NCBI RefSeq assembly: GCF_014297575.1
Contig: NZ_CP060412.1
Location: forward strand, 4,650,001-4,714,000
Direction: 5' to 3'
Source: Dyella telluris
Lineage (GTDB): Bacteria > Pseudomonadota > Gammaproteobacteria > Xanthomonadales > Rhodanobacteraceae
DNA: 64,000 nucleotides
Shown: piece by piece, positions 42,403 through 49,827 of the stretch
Numbering within the stretch: position 1 is the stretch's first letter
Layout of the letters: the number at the start of each line of letters is the position of its first letter
Made by a program: the position numbers and the translations under genes
Notes under the pieces: generated by a model
The model's input: only the letters and a program-made list of their open reading frames with translations
The model's database searches: none
Told to the model about the DNA's origin: nothing

Positions 42403-42855
42403 ATGAAACACCTTCTCGATCCTGACATTGCCCTTATGCTGGACGAGCGAAAGCGCACGATGGCTGACTTCAGCGCTGACTATCGGCCGCTCAATATGTA
42501 TGTCATCTATCGCGCCGATCTCGACATGAGTCCAGGCAAGCTAGCTGCTCAGTGCGGACACGCTCTTGTAAACGCGTTCGACAAAGCCAAGCACGACCGT
42601 CCCCTGATCACGTCCACATACAAGGGGACCGGGGAGGGGACAAAGATTGTGATGTATGCGAAGAGCCTTCAGGCCCTGATTCGAGCCTACCGGGATATGC
42701 AGAACGCTGGCCTGCCACATCACCTAGTCATCGACCGTGGGCATACGCTATTGCCGCATTTCACCGGTGAGCCAGTCGTCACGGCACTGGGGATCGGTCC
42801 CGTGTATCGAGACGAGGTCGAAGGGACTACGAAGCGCTACACGATGGCCAAATGA
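42403..42855 (+). CDS. Pth2-type peptidyl-tRNA hydrolase family protein
   Basis: The 150-aa protein carries the Pth2 signature LNMYVIYRADLDMSPGKLAAQ (in order), with M-S-P-G-K-L-A-A-Q-C-G-H-A, followed by GTKIVMYAKSLQALIRAYRDMQNAGLPHHLVID (segments) and a late V-T-A-L-G-I-G-P. Pth2 is the archaeal and eukaryotic enzyme that releases peptides from stalled peptidyl-tRNA. In bacteria it appears sporadically in accessory DNA. The K and H of the active loop are present. The first 19 residues before MADFSADYRPL are not part of the domain, and an internal start at 42460 is possible. Confidence 0.82.
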   Translation: MKHLLDPDIALMLDERKRTMADFSADYRPLNMYVIYRADLDMSPGKLAAQCGHALVNAFDKAKHDRPLITSTYKGTGEGTKIVMYAKSLQALIRAYRDMQNAGLPHHLVIDRGHTLLPHFTGEPVVTALGIGPVYRDEVEGTTKRYTMAK

Positions 42856-42909
42856 GGTAAATCTCGGCCTAAGCTTACGAAGAAGGCCTTACGATTCTGA
42901 TGAGGCGCC

Positions 42910-43410
42910 ATGAGAGAGGACGAGTTAGTACAAGCCGAGCAGTGGGTGAATGAGTGGCATATTCGCGCCAAGATCGAGGCGTGGCCCGACTCGGATACGA
43001 TTATTCAGGCGCTCGGCCCGGGACCCGTCGACCTGAGGGCCTTGCGCGCGTCAGGCAAATTGCTCGGGGTGTGGTTTAAGCACGAGCGGCGCTTTCGTTA
43101 TCCGCCGTGGCAACTATCCATGGGACGACTTCATCCGCAACTCAGTGATTTGCTCGATGCGCTGGCCGCGAATCCAGCCATGACACCGGAGGCAGACCCA
43201 AACGGCTGGCTCCGCCTTCAATGGCTGGTCACGCCACGGCCATCACTAAGCGAGCTTGCATTGGCTGACCAGGCCGCCAGCGATGGTGTAGCAGAAGACT
43301 CAGAAGACCTTAGTGATGATGGACGTTCACCAGCTGACGTGTTCAAGATCGATTCTTCTGCGGCTGTTGCGTTGGCTCGGTCAGATGCGGCCTGGATGAG
43401 CTCGAGCTGA
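42910..43410 (+). CDS. antitoxin-like protein with C-terminal MbcA/ParS-like segment
   Basis: The 166-aa protein has a central part with RASGKLLGVWFKHERRFRYPPWQ, then LHPQLSDLLDALAA and DPNGWLRLQWLVTPRPSLSE. It ends with RSPADVFKIDSSAAVALARSD. This order resembles a family of uncharacterised antitoxin-like proteins in which a W-F-x-x-x-x-R-x-x-Y-P-x-W-Q segment precedes a T/S-P-A-D-V-F segment of the DUF2384 type. No RES-type toxin gene is adjacent. GAGGCG is the ribosome binding site. It follows the Pth2-like gene by 54 bases and precedes the HAD gene. Confidence 0.5.
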   Translation: MREDELVQAEQWVNEWHIRAKIEAWPDSDTIIQALGPGPVDLRALRASGKLLGVWFKHERRFRYPPWQLSMGRLHPQLSDLLDALAANPAMTPEADPNGWLRLQWLVTPRPSLSELALADQAASDGVAEDSEDLSDDGRSPADVFKIDSSAAVALARSDAAWMSSS

Positions 43411-43493
43411 CGCGTCCACCAAAGAACGGCAAAGAATTGCCGTAGACAGGACGAAGGCTTATTACGCTAGATATTAGGCCCTGGACAGAGCTG

Positions 43494-43976
43494 ATGTGCC
43501 AACGACGCGTTTGCTGTTACTTAATGCTTGACTTCGATGGTGTTTTACACGCCGCAGATGCCGGAGCGGACACCTACTTCACGTCTCTCTCCGAGCTCGA
43601 GTCGGTGTTACGCGACCTAAGGTGCGTGGACGTGGTCATTGTGTCGTCGTGGCGGCACATCCATTCACTGGACAAGCTCCGGACATTTTTCAGTCAAGAT
43701 CTTCGCCATCGCATTGTTGGCGTCACTCCCGACATCGCCCCGGCAGCAGGGTCAGATGATCGCGGCTCCCGTCAGCGAGAAATAGAAGCCTGGCTGGCGC
43801 GGATAGAAGGGCCCGGCCTACCTTGGGTGGCGCTGGACGATGTTGCGTCTCTTTATGACCCCGGGGCCCCAGTCCTTGTGACGCCAAATGGATTCGGCCA
43901 CTTCGAGGCTGCTGCCTTGCGAGCTGCCTTAAGTGACCCAGTCGCCTTCGGGAGACGGTGCGCCTCTGCTTGCTAG
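43494..43976 (+). CDS. HAD-superfamily protein (Swiss-army-knife RNA-repair HAD type)
   Basis: The 160-aa protein has the nucleophile motif LMLDFDGVLHAAD, the second-motif serine and helix in VVIVSSWRHIHSLDKLR, and a late acidic loop WVALDDVASLYDP. These correspond to HAD motifs I, II and IV. The short length and V-L-H after the Asp pair fit the HAD_SAK_2 group, which is linked to RNA-processing or immunity genes in some genomes. It is the last gene before the dif site. Confidence 0.75.
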   Translation: MCQRRVCCYLMLDFDGVLHAADAGADTYFTSLSELESVLRDLRCVDVVIVSSWRHIHSLDKLRTFFSQDLRHRIVGVTPDIAPAAGSDDRGSRQREIEAWLARIEGPGLPWVALDDVASLYDPGAPVLVTPNGFGHFEAAALRAALSDPVAFGRRCASAC

Positions 43977-43999
43977 CTGCGGACCTCATGACGACTAAG

Positions 44000-44018
44000 G
44001 TGACCCGACTCGGGTCAC
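44000..44018. terminator. perfect hairpin downstream of the HAD gene
   Basis: GTGACCCG-ACT-CGGGTCAC with 8-bp perfect arms, 24 bases after the HAD stop. No T tract follows. The rest of the 357-base gap 43977-44333 holds only the dif site. Confidence 0.6.
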
Positions 44019-44213
44019 GACTGTAGCCGGGTTAGTTCTGTTAGCGCGGGTCCTCTCGAAATCACTTTGGCCAGCTAGAGGTCCAGCTATTAGTGTTACC
44101 TGGACGGATTGGCCGTCAAATCGGCCAAGTAACGTTTATACCTAGTGTTGCGTAACGGAAATACTTGGCTCGGGTCGTGCCAAGGCGCAGCCGCCTCCGT
44201 CGCCCAATCAACA

Positions 44214-44241
44214 ATTTCGCATAATGTATATTATGTAAAAT
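44214..44241 (+). other. dif: chromosomal dif site (XerCD recombination site)
   Basis: XerC arm ATTTCGCATAA, central TGTATA and XerD arm TTATGTAAAAT. Against the E. coli dif the XerC arm matches 8 of 11, the centre 6 of 6 and the XerD arm 10 of 11. It lies in a gene-free gap. This is where chromosome dimers are resolved at the terminus, and a common insertion point for phages and islands. Confidence 0.88.
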
Positions 44242-44333
44242 TACGAATATTGCGTCATAGCCAGGGATCCCGTTCCAGGCTATGACGATCCCTTCTCTGA
44301 CCCCAGCCACCTCTGGCCCAAATTCACACGGGG

Positions 44334-46811
44334 CTATGCGCGGCTGGCTCCGCCCGATGCCGAACCGAAGCGTTTGGTGCGCCCGCCTTCGGAGCTTGCA
44401 GCACGCAAGGTCGAATCGCGTAGCAGGAAATGCGACAGAGCCGGGATGAGCACGAGCGCTCCCACCATGTTCCACAAGAACATGAAAGTAAGCAGGATGC
44501 CCATGTCGCCCTGGAACTTGATCGGCGAGAAGGCCCAGGTCACCACGCCGGCGGCCAGCGTGACGCCCACCAGGGCGACGACCTTGCCGGTGAACTGCAC
44601 GGCATGTCGATACGCCTGAGCCAGCGGCACCCCGGCCCGTTGCTGGGCGAGCTGGATGGAAAGCAGGTAGAGCGCGTAGTCCACGCCGATGCCCACGCCC
44701 AGAGCGATGACCGGCAAGGTGGCGACTTTCACGCCGATACCCAGGGCCACCATCAAAGCCTCGCAAAGGATGGACGTGAGCATGAGCGGCACCACGGCCA
44801 CGATGACGGCTCGCCACGAACGGAACGTCACGAAGCACAGCACGATCACCGCACCGTAAACGTAGAACAGCATGGTGTGGTCAGCCTGGCGCACCACGAT
44901 ATTGGTGGCCGCATCAATGCCGGCGCTGCCGGCGGCAAGCAGGTATCGCCGGTCTTTTGCACCGTGCGCGGAGGCGAACGACGCGGCGGCAGCAGCGACG
45001 CGATCGAGCGTTTCGGCGCGATGATCGGAGAGATAGGCGATCACAGGCATGATGGAGCACGCGTTGTTGAACAGGTCCGGATTGTTCACTGATGCTTGCT
45101 GCGCACCGTAATTGAGCACGTCCTGGTTGCGTGCGAGCGTCAGCCACTTGGGGTTGCCTTCATAGGAACCGGCGGTGATCTGGCGCACGGCATCGCCAAG
45201 GAATGTGGTTGCCTGCACGCCGGGCACTTGTCGCAGCGCCCACGCCAGCCGGTCCGCCTCCACCAACGTCGAATACTTCAGGCATCCCTCGGGTGGTGTC
45301 TTGACGATAACCGCGAAGACGTCGCTCGATAGCGAATAGTTGCCGGTGATGTAGGCGTTGTCACGGTTGTAGCGCGAGTTGGCGCGCAGTTCCGGGGCGC
45401 CCGACTCCAGGTCGCCGATCTTCAGGTGAGTGCTTACCGCGAAACCCACGACGGCCAGCACCGCCGACGCGCCCAGCGCGACCAAGGCCCAGCGGCGCGT
45501 GGTGAAGCGGTCCAGCCAGTGCCAGTGCGAACTACCGCCCTTCCCTTCGACCTGGTCGTTCTCGGCGCGCAGAGTTCGCGCGGCCGCTGCCGGGTCGACG
45601 CCGGTAAAGGACAGCAGCACCGGCAACAACAAAAGGTTGGTAAAGATCAGCACGGCAACGCCAATGCTCGCGGTCAGCGCAAGATCCTTGATCACCGGAA
45701 TGTCGATCATCATCAGTACGCCGAAACCCACGGCGTCGGCCAGCAAGGCGGTGACACCGGCCAGGAACAACCGGCGGAAGGTGTAGCGCGCGGCGACCAG
45801 TCGATGCGTGCCACGACCGATATCCTGCATGATGCCGTTCATTTTCTGCGCGCCGTGCGATACGCCAATCGCAAAGATCAGGAAAGGCACCAGAATCGAG
45901 AACGGGTCAAGCGAGAAGCCCAGCAGCGCCACCAGGCCCAGCTGCCAGACCACGGCGACGACGGAACACAGGATGACCAGCGCCGTGCTGCGCAGGCAGC
46001 GCGTGTAGCCATAGATCACCAGTGTCGCGATCAACGCGGCGATGCCAAAGAAGCTCATCACCTTCACCAGGCCATCGATGAGGTCGCCGACAAGTTTGGC
46101 GAAACCGATGACATGCAGGTGAACCTTGACGCCCGGCGTTGCTTCATAACGCGCGCGGATATCCTCCAGCGAACGCGACAAGGTGCGGTAGTCGATGGGT
46201 TTGCCGGTGTCCTGGTTTTTGTCCATCAGCGGCACGAAGATCATGCTGGACTTGAAGTCGTTGCCGACATAACGACCGACGATGCCAGAGCGCGCGATAT
46301 TGAGCTTGAGTTGCGCGGTGCTCTGCGGCGAGCCGTCGTAGTTGTCCGGCATCACCGGACCGCCTCGAAAGCCCTCCTCCGTGACTTCCGTCCAGCGCAC
46401 CGATGGGGTCCACAACGACTTGACCCAGGCGCGATCGACCCCGGGGGTCAGGAAGAGATCGTCGTTGATCTTTTTCAGCACTTCCTGGTACTTCGGGTCG
46501 AAGATGGTGCCGTCCTCGTTTTCCACGACCACACGCAACGAGTTGCCCAGGCCGCGCAGTTCGCCCGCGTTCTCCAGGTAGTTGCGGATGTAGGGGTGGT
46601 GGCTCGGTATCATCTTTTCGAAGCTGGCGTTGAAGCTCAGCTTCGTTGCCGCGAGCCAGCCAAGCACGAGGGTGGCAAGCACGCAGGCCATCACCATGAT
46701 GAAGCGGTGATTGAACACCAGTCGCTCCAGCCAGTTGCCGGAGCGCTTGTCAAAGGCCTCGATGGACCGCACGACGGGCATGCGATCAAGAGATTCGGTA
46801 GAAGCAGTCAT
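44334..46811 (-). CDS. MMPL/RND-family transporter
   Basis: The 825-aa protein has the duplicated RND layout: TM1 at about residues 36-56, a periplasmic loop of about 190 residues, five to six helices, a second long TM (RWALVALGASAVLAVVGFAV), another periplasmic loop, and a last helix bundle. Conserved pieces include FLIFAIGVSHGAQKM in the first half and VIALGVGIGVDYALYLL in the second, with the acidic residue of the proton path. Transporters of this branch move lipids or hydrophobic compounds, not drugs. It is the third gene of the DUF1329-Ycf48-RND operon, 18 bases after the Ycf48-like gene. Confidence 0.9.
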   Translation of the reverse strand: MTASTESLDRMPVVRSIEAFDKRSGNWLERLVFNHRFIMVMACVLATLVLGWLAATKLSFNASFEKMIPSHHPYIRNYLENAGELRGLGNSLRVVVENEDGTIFDPKYQEVLKKINDDLFLTPGVDRAWVKSLWTPSVRWTEVTEEGFRGGPVMPDNYDGSPQSTAQLKLNIARSGIVGRYVGNDFKSSMIFVPLMDKNQDTGKPIDYRTLSRSLEDIRARYEATPGVKVHLHVIGFAKLVGDLIDGLVKVMSFFGIAALIATLVIYGYTRCLRSTALVILCSVVAVVWQLGLVALLGFSLDPFSILVPFLIFAIGVSHGAQKMNGIMQDIGRGTHRLVAARYTFRRLFLAGVTALLADAVGFGVLMMIDIPVIKDLALTASIGVAVLIFTNLLLLPVLLSFTGVDPAAAARTLRAENDQVEGKGGSSHWHWLDRFTTRRWALVALGASAVLAVVGFAVSTHLKIGDLESGAPELRANSRYNRDNAYITGNYSLSSDVFAVIVKTPPEGCLKYSTLVEADRLAWALRQVPGVQATTFLGDAVRQITAGSYEGNPKWLTLARNQDVLNYGAQQASVNNPDLFNNACSIMPVIAYLSDHRAETLDRVAAAAASFASAHGAKDRRYLLAAGSAGIDAATNIVVRQADHTMLFYVYGAVIVLCFVTFRSWRAVIVAVVPLMLTSILCEALMVALGIGVKVATLPVIALGVGIGVDYALYLLSIQLAQQRAGVPLAQAYRHAVQFTGKVVALVGVTLAAGVVTWAFSPIKFQGDMGILLTFMFLWNMVGALVLIPALSHFLLRDSTLRAASSEGGRTKRFGSASGGASRA

Positions 46812-46829
46812 GAAAGTATCCTGGCCGGC

Positions 46830-47897
46830 TCAATGAAGCGGCTGGGCGTGTGCGCCCAGCGCGCCGACCGTCACGATGACGTCACCGGATACGGCCACCG
46901 CGGATGCGGGGGCCGGCTTGGCCGGTCGATGGGAAACGAAATGCTCGCCGCCGTCGCGGCTGAGCAGGACGGTGCCGGCCTGGCTCACCAGGGCGAGGCC
47001 CTGCGCGCCGAAGCTCGAACCGCCGGTGATGCCTTCCTGCAAGCCGGTATTCACTGGCAACCAGTGGACGCCGCCGTCGGTGCTGCGATAGGCGTTGCCG
47101 CGCAGCCCGTAGACCATCACGGCGTCAGTGGTTCCCGCCACGCCGAAATAGGTGCCTTTGTAGGGCGTCTCCAGTGCATGGAAGCGCCCTGTCTGGCGAT
47201 CGAGCTTGAGCACAAGCCCTTGTTCGCCGGTGATGTAGACGTCCGTGCCGACGCCATGGACGGCGTACAGGTGCAGTCGATCCGGATTGTCGGTGCGATC
47301 AAACAGCGACACCCAATGCTGCCCGCCGTCCGTCGTCTCGAAGATCAGGTTGAACGCGCCAACGATGAAGCCATGCTGCGCGTCGGCGAACCACACGTCG
47401 AGAAACGGATTCTCGGCGCCCTGGGCTGCAATGTGACTTACCTCGTCCACCAGCTTGTCAGCCTGCTCCTTGCTGCCGAGCTCGCCCTTTGACCCACGTG
47501 CACGGATCTGCGCCAGCATCAGTGGCCCCGAGCCACGGCCATCCATCTGCACGGACCAGTTCGCGCCGGCATTGGTGGTGTGCAGCACGATGCCGTCGTG
47601 CCCGACAGCCCAGCCCAGCTGGGGCGTGGGAAAGCTGACGGCGACCAGGTCGGACGACACAGGCACCCTCGCCTGCTGCCAGCTCGCACCATGGTCATCG
47701 GAGTAGACGATATGACCTCGTTGCCCGACAGCAACCATCCTGTTTCCAGCGATCGCCACGCCATTGAGCAAACCCCTGGATGCGAGCGGGCTCATGTCTG
47801 CCGGCGCGTCCAGCACATCAGCGAAGCCGGCAACCGACACGGCGGGAAGTGCGAAGGCCAGCGCGACCAAGGCGCGACAGATGCGTTGCGTGAACAT
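46830..47897 (-). CDS. Ycf48-like beta-propeller protein
   Basis: The 355-aa exported protein has a signal peptide (ALVALAFALPAVSVA) followed by seven BNR/Asp-box-like repeats: IVYSDDHGASWQQA, VLHTTNAGANWSVQ, IFETTDGGQHWVSL, AYRSTDGGVHWLPV and VLLSRDGGEHFVSH. Ycf48 in cyanobacteria assists photosystem II assembly. In proteobacteria the relatives sit beside MMPL transporters and DUF1329 proteins, so a periplasmic scaffold role is likely. It starts at 47897 with GGGGC upstream, 303 bases downstream of the DUF1329 gene. Confidence 0.9.
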   Translation of the reverse strand: MFTQRICRALVALAFALPAVSVAGFADVLDAPADMSPLASRGLLNGVAIAGNRMVAVGQRGHIVYSDDHGASWQQARVPVSSDLVAVSFPTPQLGWAVGHDGIVLHTTNAGANWSVQMDGRGSGPLMLAQIRARGSKGELGSKEQADKLVDEVSHIAAQGAENPFLDVWFADAQHGFIVGAFNLIFETTDGGQHWVSLFDRTDNPDRLHLYAVHGVGTDVYITGEQGLVLKLDRQTGRFHALETPYKGTYFGVAGTTDAVMVYGLRGNAYRSTDGGVHWLPVNTGLQEGITGGSSFGAQGLALVSQAGTVLLSRDGGEHFVSHRPAKPAPASAVAVSGDVIVTVGALGAHAQPLH

Positions 47898-48140
47898 GTG
47901 ATGCCCCGAAGATCTACAACCTGGGTCTTGAAACCCGTACCGCCTACCTTGGCGTGATGCCGGATGGCATCATGCTTCGCCGGTATGGACGGGTGATGCA
48001 ACGTCGTGAGGTGCGTGGCAAATGGCGGTGGGGCGCTGCGCTTGTCGGGCGACGTTGGGCGCAAACCCTCCCCCGAGAATGTTGCTGGTCGCCGCGGTCA
48101 TGCAGCACATGCCTCGCCACCGCCATTGCCATGCTTGGGA

Positions 48141-48172
48141 GTCGCGAAGCGAAGACGGCTTCGCTCCGCGAC
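48141..48172. terminator. strong hairpin inside the DUF1329-Ycf48 gap
   Basis: 14-bp arms (GTCGCGAAGCGAAG and a partner with one mismatch) around a 4-base loop, just downstream of the DUF1329 stop. A second small palindrome (TGATGCC-GGAT-GGCATCA) lies at 47955-47972. With no T tract, it may attenuate rather than end transcription, giving more DUF1329 than transporter. Confidence 0.5.
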
Positions 48173-48200
48173 CATGCTCACGATGTTTTTTCCTGGACGA

Positions 48201-49556
48201 TCAGCGCACGCCCGATCCGGCCAGCGATTCTGGCGCCCAGTCCCGCTCCGACATCGGCTTGGTGTAGCGCACGCCACCCGTTTCGCCGGAGAAACCCGTC
48301 AACGAGTACGAGCCTGCCATGACGTCGTAGATGCCATGCAGGTCGGCCACGGGGGCTGGCATGTCATAAGCCGGCGTGATGTACGCAAAACCCGTGCGGA
48401 ACAGCTGCCCGTGTGCGTCATACGCCTCGGATGCCACCGCCGCCCAGCTGTCCTCGTCGAGATAGAACGTTCGCTTGCTGTAGATGTGGCGCTTTCCGGC
48501 GGCGAGCGTCGCCTCGACCACCCACACGCGATGCATCTCCCAGCGCACATCGGCGGGATTGAGGAAGTTCGGCGTAAGCAAGCCATCGGCCTTGGATTCG
48601 TAGGCCATCTTGTAATCGTTGTACGGAACGTAGATTTCCTTCTTGCCCACGAGCTTGAAGTCGTAGCGTTCCATCGAGCCGTTGAAGAGGAACACATCGT
48701 CGAACGTGGACGAACCGCCCGAGCCCGGATTGGGCGTATCGAAGGCGAGATCGGGGGCGACCTTCACGCGGCGCTGGCCCGGCAGGTACTGCCATGCCTT
48801 GCGACCCTTGTCGCTGTAGTTGAGCGGATCGACGATCTGCATGGCCTCGCCTGCGCGACGCGCCGGGCCGGTGTAGGTCAGGCGCTGCTCCCAGAACACG
48901 TCCGCGTCAGGCTTGCTGGTGTCCCAGTACGGATACTCCTCGACGGCGTTGCCTTCGGTCGACAGCGTTGCGTGCCCCGAGGCGTCCACGTTGTAGTTGC
49001 GGTACTTGGTGTCATAGGCCACGCCATTGAAGCGCACCAGGTGGTTCCACATCGCTTCGAAGCCGGTCTGCGGGATCGGGAACGGGAAGCCTGCGTGGCA
49101 ACCGCTCATGGAACGACCGCCGGCATCGGTCTTCGCTTCCAGCGCGCACTTGGCCGTGTTGTCCACGACAAACTTCGGGAAGGCCGCCGTGCGGTGCGTC
49201 GGATAGACGTCGATGTGATAGCCCGGATACTTCTTCATCAGGGCCTTGGTGCCCTCGGTCAGGTTGGCCGAGTACTTGTCCATGTTCTTTGCATCGATCG
49301 TGACCACCGGCTTTTCGCCGGCAAACGGGTCGGGCCGGATGCCGCTGCCTGCCTTGAATCCGGAGGGTGCGCTGGTAAGGCCGCCGCTGTAGGCAGGAAT
49401 GGCGCCATCGGCGCTGGCGGCCATGTCCGCGCCGACGCCGGTGAGTGTGGTGCCGAGCTTCTTCGCCTCGTCGGACGACACGCTGGCATGACCCACGCCG
49501 GAGATCAGAACGGCAATGGCCCCGGCCATCAAGGCTTTGCGAAATTGCATGCGCAT
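48201..49556 (-). CDS. DUF1329 periplasmic protein
   Basis: The 451-aa exported protein has a signal peptide (KALMAGAIAVLISGVGHA) and the conserved parts of DUF1329: EAKKLGTTLTGVGADMAASADG near the N-terminus, IPAYSGGLTSAP, then PGQRRVKVAPDLAFDTPNPG and WVVEATLAAGKRHIYSKRTFY with the DED-SW block. The fold is thought to resemble LolA/LolB-like lipid carriers, so it may ferry a hydrophobic molecule across the periplasm. Start 49556 is fixed by GAGGAG three bases upstream. It heads the operon with the Ycf48-like and RND genes, and a CTCCCCC-N8-G8 element lies 158 bases upstream. Confidence 0.9.
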   Translation of the reverse strand: MRMQFRKALMAGAIAVLISGVGHASVSSDEAKKLGTTLTGVGADMAASADGAIPAYSGGLTSAPSGFKAGSGIRPDPFAGEKPVVTIDAKNMDKYSANLTEGTKALMKKYPGYHIDVYPTHRTAAFPKFVVDNTAKCALEAKTDAGGRSMSGCHAGFPFPIPQTGFEAMWNHLVRFNGVAYDTKYRNYNVDASGHATLSTEGNAVEEYPYWDTSKPDADVFWEQRLTYTGPARRAGEAMQIVDPLNYSDKGRKAWQYLPGQRRVKVAPDLAFDTPNPGSGGSSTFDDVFLFNGSMERYDFKLVGKKEIYVPYNDYKMAYESKADGLLTPNFLNPADVRWEMHRVWVVEATLAAGKRHIYSKRTFYLDEDSWAAVASEAYDAHGQLFRTGFAYITPAYDMPAPVADLHGIYDVMAGSYSLTGFSGETGGVRYTKPMSERDWAPESLAGSGVR

Positions 49557-49713
49557 ACTCCTCACAATTGTGATTCCAGTGTCGGGGCGCGTGCTCTGGC
49601 ACCACCCACGCTCTACGTTGCCTGGCTTTCGTCACCGGTTACCGCGCCCGGCCTTGCCGGCAGGGACACGCCAAGGCGGTCGATACCCATTGTTAGGAGC
49701 GCTCGAATCCATA

Positions 49714-49736
49714 CCCCCCCCAAAACGTCGGGGGAG
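49714..49736 (-). promoter_or_regulatory. CTCCCCC-N8-GGGGGGGG element, DUF1329 copy
   Basis: Read on the minus strand: CTCCCCC, GACGTTTT, then eight G. It points toward the DUF1329 gene 158 bases away and is identical in layout to the elements at 52671 and 59782. The 271-base gap 49557-49827 contains nothing else recognised. Confidence 0.75.
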
Positions 49737-49827
49737 GGGCAAACAGGCAAGGAGGGGTGGCTATCCGCCCATGGGCCGAACCACGGGATTGACGGGGCGG
49801 CCATGGCGCGCCCGGCCGACGTTGCGG

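Noticed and set aside
45426..47492. 688-aa plus-strand open frame
   Set aside because: It is antisense to the RND and Ycf48-like genes, of low complexity (rich in His, Gln and Arg), with no family match. It is a shadow caused by high GC.
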